From: Methylobacterium sp. E-005
GTDB taxonomy: Bacteria > Pseudomonadota > Alphaproteobacteria > Rhizobiales > Beijerinckiaceae
Length of the DNA: 64,000 nucleotides
Direction of reading: 5' to 3'
Assembly (NCBI RefSeq): GCF_022829725.1
Contig: NZ_JAKSYG010000226.1
Coordinates: 62,001-126,000 of the forward strand
Both the position numbers and the translations under genes were made by a program. Below the pieces are notes generated by a model, which had not been told where the DNA came from, did no database searches, and saw only the letters and a program-made list of their open reading frames with translations. Positions within the stretch are counted from its first letter, which is position 1. The number at the start of each line of letters is the position of its first letter. Below, one piece after another: positions 21,338 through 32,122 of the stretch.

Positions 21338-22663
21338 TCACGCCCTTGCTGGAACGGCTGGCGGGAGCGTGCCGCCGCTCTCGGGCTCGCTGCCCGCGGC
21401 GGCGTCGCCGCGGGTCTCGGGCATCAGCGTGAGATACAGCGCGAATCCCAGGGCCGCGATGGCGGCAAGCGCCAGGAAGGCTGTGGAATACCCCGCCGAC
21501 ACGATGATCACGCCTGCAAGCTTCGCGCTGAGTGATGCGCCGACGCCCTGGGCGGTGGCGACCGCGCCCTGGGCCGCGTTGAAGCGTCCGCCACCGCGAG
21601 TCAGATCGGACACGACGATCGGGAACAACGCGCCGTAGATGCCCGCGCCGATCCCGTCGAGGAGCTGGACGCCCACCAGCCAGAACGGGTTGTCCGACAG
21701 GGTGTAGAGCACCCCGCGCAGCGCCAGCACTCCGAAGGCCGCCAGGAAGATCGGCTTGCGGCCGATCACGTCGGCCTTGGCGCCCACGAAGATCGCCACC
21801 GGCACCATCACGCATTGCGCCGCCACGATGCAGACGGCGATCAGCGACGTCGCGTGATCCTTGCCCGACAGGTGGGTGAGAAGCTGGCCGACCGAGGTCA
21901 GCATCGCGGCGTTGGCGAGGTGGAAGATCGCGCAGAGCACCGCGAAGAGAAGCAGGGCCTTGTTCTGCAACAGGGTGGCGAGGCCGGAGGGCTGCTCCTG
22001 CTGCGCTTCCTCCTCCTCGGTCATGCCCCGGGCGAGGTCGTCGTCAATCGCGTCAGCCGGCACCATCAGCATGGCGCCGATGGAGCAGGCCGCCAGGATG
22101 CCCATCAGCCAGAACACCACGATCGGTCCGAAGAAATAGGCGAGCCCCCCGGCCACTGCGGCCGAGACCGCGTTGCCGGCGTGGTTGAAGCCCTCGTTGC
22201 GACCGATCCGCTTGGCGAACATCTTCGGGCCGACGAGGCCGAGGGTTATGGCGGCGAGCGCCGGCGGGAAGATCGTACCGGCGACGTGCGCGATCGATTG
22301 GGTCGCGGTCACGAGGTAGAAATTGGAGATGAACGGCAGAACGAGGCAGCTCGCCGTCACCGCGATGGCGCCACCGATCACCACGGCGCGCTTGTGGTTG
22401 GTGGCGTCGATGAAGGCGCCCGCGGGGGTCTGCGCGATCAGACCGAGGATGCCCGCGATGGTCATGACGAGGCCCGTGGTGGCCTCGTTCCAGCCCTGGT
22501 CCGGGCCGCGCACGGCGATGAGGTAGATGGCGAGGTAGGGGCCGAGCCCGTCGCGCACGTCGGCCAGGAAGAAGTTGAGGGCATCGAGGCCGCGCAGGGC
22601 CTTGGTCGAGGGGGTCCGGATCGCCGCGCCGCCGCCCGTCGTCCCCGTCACGATGCTGCTCAT
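21338..22663 (-). CDS. MFS transporter of unknown substrate
   Basis: A 441-residue major facilitator protein with 12 predicted membrane segments. Features include DALNFFLADVRDGLGPYLAIYL in segment 1, GWNEATTGLVMTIAGILGLIAQTPAGAFID (motif A region), and an acidic central loop (DDDLARGMTEEEEAQQEQPSG). It lies 144 nt downstream of a two-component regulator gene on the same strand, so it may be its target. The start was taken at ATG 22663 (MSSIVTG). Related proteins are annotated only as MFS, so no substrate is proposed. Confidence 0.85.
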   Translation of the reverse strand: MSSIVTGTTGGGAAIRTPSTKALRGLDALNFFLADVRDGLGPYLAIYLIAVRGPDQGWNEATTGLVMTIAGILGLIAQTPAGAFIDATNHKRAVVIGGAIAVTASCLVLPFISNFYLVTATQSIAHVAGTIFPPALAAITLGLVGPKMFAKRIGRNEGFNHAGNAVSAAVAGGLAYFFGPIVVFWLMGILAACSIGAMLMVPADAIDDDLARGMTEEEEAQQEQPSGLATLLQNKALLLFAVLCAIFHLANAAMLTSVGQLLTHLSGKDHATSLIAVCIVAAQCVMVPVAIFVGAKADVIGRKPIFLAAFGVLALRGVLYTLSDNPFWLVGVQLLDGIGAGIYGALFPIVVSDLTRGGGRFNAAQGAVATAQGVGASLSAKLAGVIIVSAGYSTAFLALAAIAALGFALYLTLMPETRGDAAAGSEPESGGTLPPAVPARA

Positions 22664-22807
22664 CCTGCTTGACCCCAGTCCGACGGACGGCTTCGCCCCG
22701 AGCCGGGCGGTCCCTCGCTCGCGGTGCTCGACGCCCCTGCAGAGGTTCGGTTCCGTCACGATGGCGTCGGCCACTCCGTCGAGGACGATTCCCGGGGCAT
22801 CAGAGGC

Positions 22808-24207
<1,400 letters not shown>

Positions 24208-24223
<16 letters not shown>

Positions 24224-25761
24224 GGCAGGTCCAGCAGGAAGGTTGTCACGGGCGCGTTCTCGTCCAACCTGACCTCACCGCGATGGGCCAGTGCGATCTC
24301 GCGCACGATCGCGAGCCCCAGGCCGGTGCCGTCTGGGCGGCCGGTGGCAAAGGGTTCGAAAAGACTGCCCCGGATCGCCAGATCGATGCCGGGGCCCGTG
24401 TCGCTGACCCGCAGCCGCAGGCGGACGGCGCCATCGACCGTGACCCGCTCGCCACCAAGGCAGACCCGGCCTCCGGGCGGCGTGTTCTGGAGGGCGTTCA
24501 GAAGCAGGTTGTCCAGGGCGCGGGCGACTTGCGCCCGGTCGATATGCGGATGGTCGTGCTCGGGCAGCCCGTCCGCCGCAATCGAAACCTGCACGGCGCG
24601 GGCGCTCGCGAGATCCTCGTGCAGGCCGACGCACTCCGCGAGCAGCGGCGCCACGGCATTCGGGGTCCGGCTGAGCGGGCGCGCCTGCGTCAGGTTGAGC
24701 AGGTCGCGCAGCAACGTGTCGACCCGCGCGATCTGGCCGAGGACGGTGCGCAGGGCCGCGGTCGCCCGGTCCGGATCGCCGCTGACCAGGGCGTTCTCGG
24801 CCTTCAGCCGCATCGCGGCGATCGGGTTGCGGATCTCGTGGGCGATGCTCGCCGCGAGCCGGCCGACTGCGGCCAAACGTTCGGCCGTCACGACCCGGCC
24901 CCTCGCCTCCCGCAGCCGCCCGCCCGCCGCGTTGAGCGCATCGACCAGCCGATCGAATTCCCGCTCGCCGGTGTGGTCGAGGCGCGGCAGATCTTCGCCG
25001 TCCGATCGGGGTGCCGCGAGCGCGGCCTCGAGGCGGGCGATCCGGTCGGAGAATCCGTAGAGGAACCAGCCGAGAAACGCCGCCGAGCCCAGAACCGTGG
25101 CGGCCAGGAAGCCGAGCCCAGCCAGGAAGCGTGTGTAGGTCGGGCCGTCGTTGACGTGGGCGCGCCCCATGGTCCACGCGGTCAGGCCGGGTTCCGGGCC
25201 CCGCAGGGGACAGGCCTGGAGCAGGAGCACCTGTGTGCGGCTCGGCCGGTTCACCGAAACGGCGTGTCCGACGCGGAGCGCCTGCGCGTTCACGGCGGCG
25301 ATCGTGTCGCGCTCCGCGGCCGGGAGATCGGTTTTCGGCCCGGTCCCCTCATAGGTCGGATACGCGTAGGCGATCGACCCGTCCTGGGCGCTCCAGATCC
25401 CGCCCTCGATGCCCGGGGTGCCGGCGAGCGCGGCCTCGACGACGCCCGCGAGATCGGCCTCGGCGACGGCCCCGCGCAGACCGACCCGAGCGGTGTACCG
25501 GTCGATGATCTCGCGGCAGGCCCGCCCCGCCGTGATGTCCGCGCGGGTCACCTGGACGCCGGTCGATTGGGCGTAGACCCCGAACATCAGGTAGGCGGTC
25601 GCGATCGCCGAGGCGAGCAGCAGGATCCACAGGGCGAGGAGCCGGGCGCGCAAGCTGTAGGCCGTCACGGCGGCGCTCGGTCGAACACGGCGCAGGCTCC
25701 TCCGGTGGGCGTCCGGCCCGTCCGCGACCGATCCGTAAGCCCTGGCGGGCAGCCTGACCAC
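24208..25761 (-). CDS. Membrane sensor histidine kinase, partner of the NtrC/DctD-type regulator
   Basis: A 517-residue kinase. The first membrane segment is at about 40-62 (LLALWILLLASAIATAYLMFGVY), followed by a periplasmic sensing region of about 150 residues and a second membrane segment (FLAGLGFLAATVLGSAAFLGWFL, written here as two overlapping hydrophobic stretches). Then come a HAMP-like linker, HisKA with the H-box ASIAHEIRNPIAAM, and an ATPase domain (DNLLLNALQNTPPGG, DTGPGID, GTGLGLAIV). An internal GTG near 25668 is an alternative start. Signal unknown; the gene organisation resembles dicarboxylate sensors such as DctB, but the periplasmic part is too divergent to name. Confidence 0.9.
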
Positions 25762-26335
25762 TCAGCCGTCCGTCCTTACTTGCTCAGACAGGGGGCCGCG
25801 CACCCGTTGGGTGTGGGCGAAGGCCGTTTGATAGTCTGGTCCTCGCGATACGCGTGCGCCTCCCTGCACGCCTTCGGCCTCGGGCCATGGCTGAAGTGCA
25901 TCCCGAGGAGGGGTGGATTCGGAAGACCAAACGGGGAGGGGGGCGCGTGGACCGAATTTCCCCGGCCGCGGCTACGGATACCATCTGAGGTTGAATTGAT
26001 CGTGTTGCACATCGTCGATGCGTGGCGTTCGCGCTGACGGGCGGACTCCTCGGCCGAAGCGTTCAGACCGCTTCCGCACCACACCTTTAAGGTTCGAGGT
26101 CGAAAAAAATACAATTTTGACGGGATTTGGCACGCGCGCGCAGCATTTTGCTCGTCGAAAACGCGTCGCTCCAGGGCGAAGAGTACCGGGATCTTGCATC
26201 GAAGGGCCGAAAGTCCGGGCTGCGTCGAAAAGTTGACACACCCGCACGCCATCGAAGGTGTCAGCCCGGTCTTCGGCGTGCGCCGCTCAGGTGTTCCGCC
26301 TCCGGATCGTTCTTCAGGTCCCACGGAGACGGACC
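25762..26335. other. Intergenic region with relatively AT-rich core
   Basis: 574 nt upstream of both the minus-strand kinase gene and the Hpt gene. An unusually AT-rich patch lies at about 26085-26135 (includes TCGAAAAAAATACAATTTT). A 182-codon minus-strand open frame here (25776-26324) has unlikely composition and no family. A plus-strand frame from about 26127 reads SILLVENASLQGEEY, reminiscent of a response-regulator N-terminus but not sustained, so it may be chance or a relic. TTGACA at 26233-26238 could be a -35 element for hpt. Confidence 0.4.
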
Positions 26336-26737
26336 GTGTCCCAGGCGCTCGTGAATCGAGAGGCGCTCGACGAACTCAGCGCGGTGATCGGACCGGAGAA
26401 GCTCGCCCGCATCGTCGATCGGTTCCTCCTCAGTCTCGCCAGCGCCGTCGAGGAGGGGGACCGCACCGCGGCCGATTACGGGCGCGAAGCGCACACGCTC
26501 GTGTCGCTATCCGGCATGCTTGGCTGCGATGCCCTGTCCAGGGCTTGCCGCACCGTGGAGGAGGCCGCCGCGGTGGGGCACGACCTGACGGAGGCGCTGG
26601 CCACGCTGCGGATGCTGCGCGATCAAACAGTCCTGGCCCTGCGGGACCTGGCCGCCGTCATGCCCAACACCGATCAGCCCGCGATCACCGCCGCGAGCGG
26701 CGCCTCGAACGTCAGGACCGCCCCCTCCGGGGGATAG
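26336..26737 (+). CDS. Hpt-domain phosphotransfer protein
   Basis: A 133-residue single-domain protein. The helical bundle carries the phosphorylatable histidine H53 in REAHTLVSLSGMLGC, which aligns with the HxLKGxxxxxG signature of histidine phosphotransfer domains except that the usual Lys-Gly is Val-Ser. It starts with GTG 26336 preceded by GGAGAC. Its 3' end overlaps the 3' end of a convergent HWE kinase gene by 64 nt. A role as relay in a phosphorelay is inferred; it could act with that kinase, but sequence alone does not show it. Confidence 0.8.
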   Translation: MSQALVNREALDELSAVIGPEKLARIVDRFLLSLASAVEEGDRTAADYGREAHTLVSLSGMLGCDALSRACRTVEEAAAVGHDLTEALATLRMLRDQTVLALRDLAAVMPNTDQPAITAASGASNVRTAPSGG

Positions 26738-27879
26738 GTCAGCAGCGCCGTGCCGCCGAAGCCGTGGACGAGGCTTCGGGCGATGAGGCGCGTGCCGAAA
26801 CCGCTGCGGGTCGGCGGGGCCACCGGCGGACCGCCCGTCTCCTCCCAGCGGAACCGCAGATTCGGCCCGCCCTCGGCGTCGACCACCGTCCAGGTGATGC
26901 CGACTATGCCGCCGGCGACCGAGAGGGCACCGTACTTGGCGGCGTTGGTCCCGAGTTCGTGCAGCATCAGCGCCAGGGTCAGGCCGTGGCGCGGCCCCAG
27001 GGTCAGGTCGGCGCCCTCGACCCGGAAACGGCCGGTCACGCCATCGTCGTGCAGCGAGATCGCGCCCGCGACGAGGCCGACCAGGGAGGCGCGGGCGAAG
27101 GACCCCTGAAGCAGCACGTCGTGGGCGTTCGCGAGCGCCAGGAGACGTGCCGCCAGCGCCTCGCCAGCGGCTTCCAGCGAGACCGCGTTGCGCATGGTCT
27201 GTGCCGCCACCGCCTGGACCATGGCGATGGTGTTCTTCATCCGGTGCGCGAGTTCCTGCATCAGCAGGGTCTGGTGCGCCTGCGCGAGCTTCAGCTCGGT
27301 GATGTCGCGCGAGACCGTGAGGATGCGTTCGGGGCTGCCTGGCGTCGCACCGATCGGCGTCACGGCCACATCCCACCATCGAACCGACAGGCCGGCCTCG
27401 AGCCGCGCCTGAAAACGGCCCGGCCGGCCGAGGCGTGCCCGATCCAAGGCGGCAGCGGCGGCCTCGCGATCCTCCTGCCGGGTCCACACCTCGATCCACG
27501 GGCGGCCGATCGCCTCCGCCTCATCCTGAACGCCGGTCAGCGCCGGACCGTCCGCCGAGGCGGTGATCAGGTATCCGTCGCGATCGAGCAGTTCGAGGTA
27601 ATCGTTTGCGGCTGGCGGCTGCGCGGAGGGTCTGAGGCCCGCCAGGGGGGGGCGGGTTTCCGGCGCCGCGGGACGCGGCCGCTCGGCGGCGATCCGGCCG
27701 GCCTCGACGCGGCTCGCGGCCTCGATGATGCGGCCGAGGCGGCGGCTGCGCTGCCGCTCCCAGTCCGCCTGCGCGCTGGCCTGCGCCAGTAAGGTGCGCA
27801 GACGCGCATTCTCAGCCTCGAGCATGTCGAGGCGCCGCTCTGCCCCATCGATCCGCGGCAACACGATGACCGCTTCCAT
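26674..27879 (-). CDS. HWE-family sensor histidine kinase with N-terminal coiled coil and PAS domain
   Basis: A 401-residue soluble kinase. A coiled coil at about 10-65 is followed by a PAS domain (about 93-195, ending in the PAC-like RILTVSRDITELK). The HWE phosphoacceptor box has H212 in QELAHRMKNTIAMVQA. The ATP-binding part has LMLHELGTNAAKYGALS and the RWEETGGPP motif that gives the HWE family its W-x-E signature, then GFGTRLIARSL. There is no receiver or membrane segment, so it senses a cytoplasmic cue, perhaps light or redox through PAS; no cofactor-binding cysteine of LOV type (GRNCRFLQ) is visible. Convergent with the Hpt gene, with a 64-nt overlap. Confidence 0.9.
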   Translation of the reverse strand: MEAVIVLPRIDGAERRLDMLEAENARLRTLLAQASAQADWERQRSRRLGRIIEAASRVEAGRIAAERPRPAAPETRPPLAGLRPSAQPPAANDYLELLDRDGYLITASADGPALTGVQDEAEAIGRPWIEVWTRQEDREAAAAALDRARLGRPGRFQARLEAGLSVRWWDVAVTPIGATPGSPERILTVSRDITELKLAQAHQTLLMQELAHRMKNTIAMVQAVAAQTMRNAVSLEAAGEALAARLLALANAHDVLLQGSFARASLVGLVAGAISLHDDGVTGRFRVEGADLTLGPRHGLTLALMLHELGTNAAKYGALSVAGGIVGITWTVVDAEGGPNLRFRWEETGGPPVAPPTRSGFGTRLIARSLVHGFGGTALLTYPPEGAVLTFEAPLAAVIAG

Positions 27880-28135
27880 CGCCCGCCCCCCTCGTCACTC
27901 CAGGCGGCGCGCCCGTGCGCGACGCAACAGGTCCACCGACGCGCAGGTGCGGCGATGCCGAGTCGGGCCGGGGGGCACCGGCGGCTTGAGCCGCTTCTGA
28001 TGCCGGTTCCCTGCCCGCAGCCGAGCGAATCGTTGGGTAGGTCACGCTAGCATGGCGGCCGGGATAATCAATCGGATCGTGTATTCACCGGCGGGCTGAA
28101 ACTTATGTTGCGATCCTGCGCCGCAGCGAAATCAG

Positions 28136-29818
28136 CTACTTGTTTCGCATCAGTAGGACAAGCCAGCCGATTCCGAGGACGAAGATTATCAAGCCGATCG
28201 AGACGAAGACCGGCGTACCGAGGTCGATGAGCCGCGGCGCGAGCTGGGTCGCGAAGGCCGCCACCACCAGAGCCACCGCGACGCGGGCGGCGGCGCGCTC
28301 GATGCCGCGGGTGACCTTGTCGAGCCCCTTCACCTCGATCTCGACCGTGACACGGCCCTGCTTCAGGCGCACCAGCATCAGGTGGATCAGGGTCGGCAGC
28401 TCCGAGGCCGCCCCGTAGAGGCCGACGCCGAGCGCCTCGGCCTTCTGCTTGAGTGCCGAGAGCGAGAACTGCGTCTGCATGCTGGCCCGCACCGTGGGAC
28501 CGGCCGCCGCGAACAGGTCGAAATCGGGATCGAGGTGGCGCATCACGCCGTCGGCGGTCACCAGCCCCTTGAACAGGATGGCGAGATCGGTCGGCATGGC
28601 GAGGTCGTTCTCGCGGGCCATGTTCATGAAGTCGGTGAGCACCAGCCCGAGATTGAGCGGGATCGAGGAATGGCTCTCCACGAAGGACTGGGCCGAGACC
28701 TGGAGACGGGTCAGGTCGGGGTTGCTGGTGCCGGTCCAGTCGAGCAGCACGGCCATCAGGCCGTCCGCATCCTGCTTGAGCATGGCGCCGATCAGAACCA
28801 GCAGCTGCGACCGGCGGCGCTGCGACAGCCGGCCGATGATGCCGAAATCGATGAAGCCGATCTTGTTGCCCGGCAGCGCCAGCATGTTGCCGGGATGCGG
28901 ATCGGCGTGGAAGTGCCCCTCGATCAGCGCCATCTGCAGGAAGGCGTCGGTGCCCTTCTGAGCGAGCAGCTTCTTGTCGAGGCCGGCCGCGCGGAGCGCC
29001 GCGTCGTCGTTCGGCGGGATGCCGTGGATGAAGTCCTGCACCAGTACCCGCTCGGAGCAGTATTCCCAGTGGATCTTCGGGAAGACGATGTCGTCGCGGT
29101 CCTCGAAGATCTGGGCGAGCAGCTCGCAGTTGCGCGCCTCGTTGAGTAGGTCGAGCTCGCCGTTCAACCCGTCGGCGAGGTGGCGCATCTGCTCCCGCGG
29201 CTGGTAGCGGGCCATGTCGGGCCACTCGTTCTCGACGATGCGGGCGCCGTGGGCCATCAAGCGGAGATCCGCCTCGATGATCTTGCGCAGGTTCGGGCGC
29301 AGGACCTTCACGATGACGTCCTCGCCCGAGTGCAGCCGCGCCCGGTAGACCTGGGCGATCGACGCGGAGGCGATCGGGTTCGTGTCAAACTCGGCGAAGA
29401 TCTCCTGGGGCGGCCCGCCCAGATCCTGTTCGAGCTGCGGTCCGATCTGCTCCCACGAGACCGGTACGACCTGGCTGTGGAGCTTCTGCAGCTCCTCGGT
29501 CCAGGTCGGCGACAGGAGGTCCGGCCGGCTCGCCAGCACCTGCCCGAACTTGATGAAGGTCGGGCCCAAAGCCTCGATCGCCCGGCGCAGACGCTCCGGC
29601 TCCGACAGGCGGGTGACGTCGACCCGGGGCTGGCGGCGCGGCAGCAGCGGCAGGTAGCGCAGCCCGAGGCGGTCCACGACCCGGGTGACGCCGAAGCCGA
29701 TCAGGATGCTCGCAATCTCCGACAGCCGCTGGCGGTCGCGGGCGGCAACGAAGGCGGTCTTCAGCATGAGGGGCGCGATCCGGTCGGACGGGATTGGGCG
29801 TCCGGACAGCACGAGCAT
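28136..29818 (-). CDS. UbiB/AarF (ABC1) family atypical kinase-like protein
   Basis: A 560-residue member of the UbiB/ABC1/ADCK family. The KxGQ motif appears as FIKFGQVLASRPDL, the Ala-rich nucleotide loop as ASASIAQVYRA, and the catalytic HADPHPGNM and DFG-like FIDFGIIG motifs are present. Two C-terminal membrane helices (about 505-557) anchor it, ending LMRNK. The family supports ubiquinone biosynthesis and lipid handling. No other ubi genes are adjacent, so a role in ubiquinone synthesis is not assured. A downstream ATG (MLKTAFVAARD, 29767) is an alternative start. Confidence 0.88.
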   Translation of the reverse strand: MLVLSGRPIPSDRIAPLMLKTAFVAARDRQRLSEIASILIGFGVTRVVDRLGLRYLPLLPRRQPRVDVTRLSEPERLRRAIEALGPTFIKFGQVLASRPDLLSPTWTEELQKLHSQVVPVSWEQIGPQLEQDLGGPPQEIFAEFDTNPIASASIAQVYRARLHSGEDVIVKVLRPNLRKIIEADLRLMAHGARIVENEWPDMARYQPREQMRHLADGLNGELDLLNEARNCELLAQIFEDRDDIVFPKIHWEYCSERVLVQDFIHGIPPNDDAALRAAGLDKKLLAQKGTDAFLQMALIEGHFHADPHPGNMLALPGNKIGFIDFGIIGRLSQRRRSQLLVLIGAMLKQDADGLMAVLLDWTGTSNPDLTRLQVSAQSFVESHSSIPLNLGLVLTDFMNMARENDLAMPTDLAILFKGLVTADGVMRHLDPDFDLFAAAGPTVRASMQTQFSLSALKQKAEALGVGLYGAASELPTLIHLMLVRLKQGRVTVEIEVKGLDKVTRGIERAAARVAVALVVAAFATQLAPRLIDLGTPVFVSIGLIIFVLGIGWLVLLMRNK

Positions 29819-29911
29819 AAGGACTTTTTTGCGGTCGCGAACCGCGGGACGCGGCCGCCCGCGTCGTTATCGACCCGGCGCGGGATCGAACCGGTCCCGC
29901 GCCGGGTCGCC

Positions 29912-31237
29912 TCAGCGGCGCGATGCGCCCGCCGGAACGGACGCGGGGGCCGTTGCGGCCCGCGCGTCGCCGAACCGCGCGTTGACGACCAGCAGGGTCA
30001 CGATCACGGCCGAGAAGGCCAGCGCCGCCAGGAAGTACAATCCGGCTTCGAAGCTGCCGCTGGTCTCGCGGATCCAGCCCACGATGGCGGGCGCGACGAA
30101 GCCGCCGAGATTGCCCACGCAGTTGATCAGCGCGATGCCGCCCGCCGCCGCGCTGCCGGTGAGGAACACCGAGGGCAGTGCCCAGAACGGTGCCTTGCCG
30201 CCATAGAGGCCAGCGGCGGCCACCGCCATGAAGGCCACGGCCCAGAGCGAACCCGTGGCGAGTCCGGCCAGCGCCAAGCCGGTCGCCGTGAGAAGCAGCG
30301 CGGCCGCCAGGGTCAGACGCCGGTCGCCGGTCCGGTCGGAGATCCAGCCGATGGTCAGGCCGCCCACCACCCCGAACACGTAGGGCACCGCGGTCATCAG
30401 GCCGGTCTGCATGTCGGACAGGCCGGTGCTCTTGAGTATCTGCGGCAGGAAGAACGCGAGGCCGAGATTGGCGCCCGTATTGGCGAAGTAGATGAACGAC
30501 AGGGCGATCAGCCGCGGGTCGGCGAAGGCCCGGCGCAGGCTGGTGCCGTGGGTCGCCGCCACCGCGTGTTGCTCGGCATCGATCACCGCCTGGAGGGCCG
30601 TCCGGTCGGCGGGGGCGAGCCAGGCCGCGTCCTTCGGGCGATCGGGGATCAGGGCGAGAAAGACGAAGCCGAACAGAGTGGTGGGGATGCCTTCCATCAG
30701 GAACAGCCATTGCCAGCCCTTGAGGCCGAGGGCGCCGTCGAGCTGCAGGATCGCGGTCGAGAGCGGTGCGCCGATCGCCAGCGAGACCGGAATGCCCACC
30801 GCGAAGGCACCGAAGATCCGCGCCCGGTAGGCCTTGGGGAACCAGTAGGTCAGGTAGAGGATCACCCCCGGGTAGAACCCGGCCTCGGCGGCCCCGAGCA
30901 GGAAGCGCAGGACGAGGAAGCTCGTCGCGCCCTGGACGAACATCATGGCGGCCGAGAGCAGGCCCCAGGTGATCATGATCCGGGCGATCCAGCGCCGGGC
31001 GCCGACCTTCTCCAGGATCAGGTTGCTCGGCACCTCGAACAGGAAATAGCCGATGAAGAAGATCCCGGCGCCGAGCCCGAACACGGCCGGGCCGATGCCG
31101 AGATCGGCGTTCATCCGCAGGGCCGCGAAGCCGACGTTGATCCGATCGACATAGGCCATGACGTAGCCGATGAAGAGCAGCGGCATCAGCCGGAAGAAGA
31201 CCTGCCGGACGATCCGGTCCTGTTCGCTCGGGGGCAT
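29912..31237 (-). CDS. MFS organic-anion transporter, ACS family (tartrate/phthalate type)
   Basis: A 441-residue major facilitator protein of the anion:cation symporter group. Characteristic stretches are YVDRINVGFAALRMNADLGI, the SNLILEKVGARRWIARIMITWG motif region (split by my quoting), GAAEAGFYPGVILYLTYWFP and a PDRPKDAAWL cytoplasmic loop. Relatives carry tartrate, phthalate or sugar acids. The start at 31237 has GAGGAAA upstream. It is the last gene of the minus-strand arm of the sugar-acid locus, 58 nt after the binding-protein-like gene. Confidence 0.88.
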   Translation of the reverse strand: MPPSEQDRIVRQVFFRLMPLLFIGYVMAYVDRINVGFAALRMNADLGIGPAVFGLGAGIFFIGYFLFEVPSNLILEKVGARRWIARIMITWGLLSAAMMFVQGATSFLVLRFLLGAAEAGFYPGVILYLTYWFPKAYRARIFGAFAVGIPVSLAIGAPLSTAILQLDGALGLKGWQWLFLMEGIPTTLFGFVFLALIPDRPKDAAWLAPADRTALQAVIDAEQHAVAATHGTSLRRAFADPRLIALSFIYFANTGANLGLAFFLPQILKSTGLSDMQTGLMTAVPYVFGVVGGLTIGWISDRTGDRRLTLAAALLLTATGLALAGLATGSLWAVAFMAVAAAGLYGGKAPFWALPSVFLTGSAAAGGIALINCVGNLGGFVAPAIVGWIRETSGSFEAGLYFLAALAFSAVIVTLLVVNARFGDARAATAPASVPAGASRR

Positions 31238-31295
31238 CGTTTCCTCGCAGGTTTTTTGACTTGGCTGTTGGAGGTAGCGGGAGCGTCCGGGCCGG

Positions 31296-31997
31296 TCAGA
31301 AGGCCGGCTCCAGGCCGCTCACCCGGTAGGCCTCGGCGGCCTCCGGCGTCGTCAGCCCGGCGAGGAAGCGCGCCGCGCCCTCGCGATCGGTCGCGCCCCG
31401 CAGGATCGCGGCCGCGAAGGTCGTCACCTCCTGGACCGGCTCGGGGAAGGGCCCCACCACCTCGATCCCCGGCACCACCATGAGTTCGCTGATCTGCTGG
31501 ACTGCGATGTCGGCCTCACCGGAGACCAGCTTCTCCGCCGTGAAGCCCTGCGGGATGATGGTGGCTGTGGCGTTCACCGCCTCTGCGAGGCCGAGCCGCG
31601 GCAGCAGGCCGGCGAAGTAGATGCCGCTGGCGCCGGTGCGCGAATAGGCGACCGAGCGCGCCGCCGTGAGCGTGTGCTTCAGCGCCTCGACGGTCGAGAT
31701 GTCCGGGTGCGGCGCCCCGGCCTTCACGGCGAGGCCGTAGCGCGAGCGCACCGCATCCACCCGGGTCTCCGGCTCGACCCGGTTCTCGGCGATCAGGCGC
31801 TCCATGGCGTCCGACAGGACCAGCACCGCGTCGGCGGTCTCGCCGGCCTCCAGCGCCTTCATGATGACGGTGGTCGGCGCCCAGTGGATCGCCGCCTGCC
31901 CGCCCGCCGCCTCGAAGACCGGAATGATGTGCGCGTCGAAGGCGCCGCGCACCACCAGGGCGCATTTCAGGCGTGTCGCGGGGGGAGCGTCGGTCAT
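31296..31997 (-). CDS. ModA-like substrate-binding-fold protein without signal peptide
   Basis: A 233-residue protein with the periplasmic-binding type II fold seen in molybdate-binding ModA: an AAGGQAAIHWAPTTVIMKAL segment near the N-terminus, SRTGASGIYF in the middle and EADIAVQQISELMVVPGIEVVGP near the end. No signal peptide is present at ATG 31997 or at the alternative starts 32009 (ATG) and 32048 (TTG), so it is predicted cytoplasmic. No ABC permease or ATPase is nearby. Some ModA-like proteins encoded beside MFS organic-acid transporters are enzymes (aconitate isomerase), so an isomerase or ligand-sensing role is possible. It lies 125 nt after the uronate-dehydrogenase-like gene. Confidence 0.7.
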   Translation of the reverse strand: MTDAPPATRLKCALVVRGAFDAHIIPVFEAAGGQAAIHWAPTTVIMKALEAGETADAVLVLSDAMERLIAENRVEPETRVDAVRSRYGLAVKAGAPHPDISTVEALKHTLTAARSVAYSRTGASGIYFAGLLPRLGLAEAVNATATIIPQGFTAEKLVSGEADIAVQQISELMVVPGIEVVGPFPEPVQEVTTFAAAILRGATDREGAARFLAGLTTPEAAEAYRVSGLEPAF

Positions 31998-32075
31998 GTC
32001 GTGATCCATCGTTATGTTGGCGCGCTGGTCGATCCGACGATCCGCCAAATCGGGTCCGGAAGCCTATCCGCGCAT

Positions 32076-32103
32076 CTCCCTCCCCCCTCCGCGGGGGAGG
32101 GAG
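32076..32103 (-). terminator. CTCCCTCCCCC hairpin 3' of the uronate dehydrogenase-like gene
   Basis: A perfect 11-bp stem (32076-32086 with 32093-32103) and a 6-nt loop, 20-47 nt past the stop codon of the dehydrogenase gene on the minus strand. It is the same core as the hairpins at 19511 and 34352. No U-run. Confidence 0.45.
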
Positions 32104-32122
32104 GGCGCGTGGCGCGTGCAGA

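Noticed and set aside
25776-26324. 182-codon minus-strand frame in the 25.8-26.3 kb gap
   Set aside because: Unlikely amino acid composition, no ribosome site, no family; it spans the AT-rich non-coding patch.
29180-31483. 767-codon plus-strand frame opposite ubiB-like and MFS genes
   Set aside because: Antisense shadow with charged low-complexity sequence.
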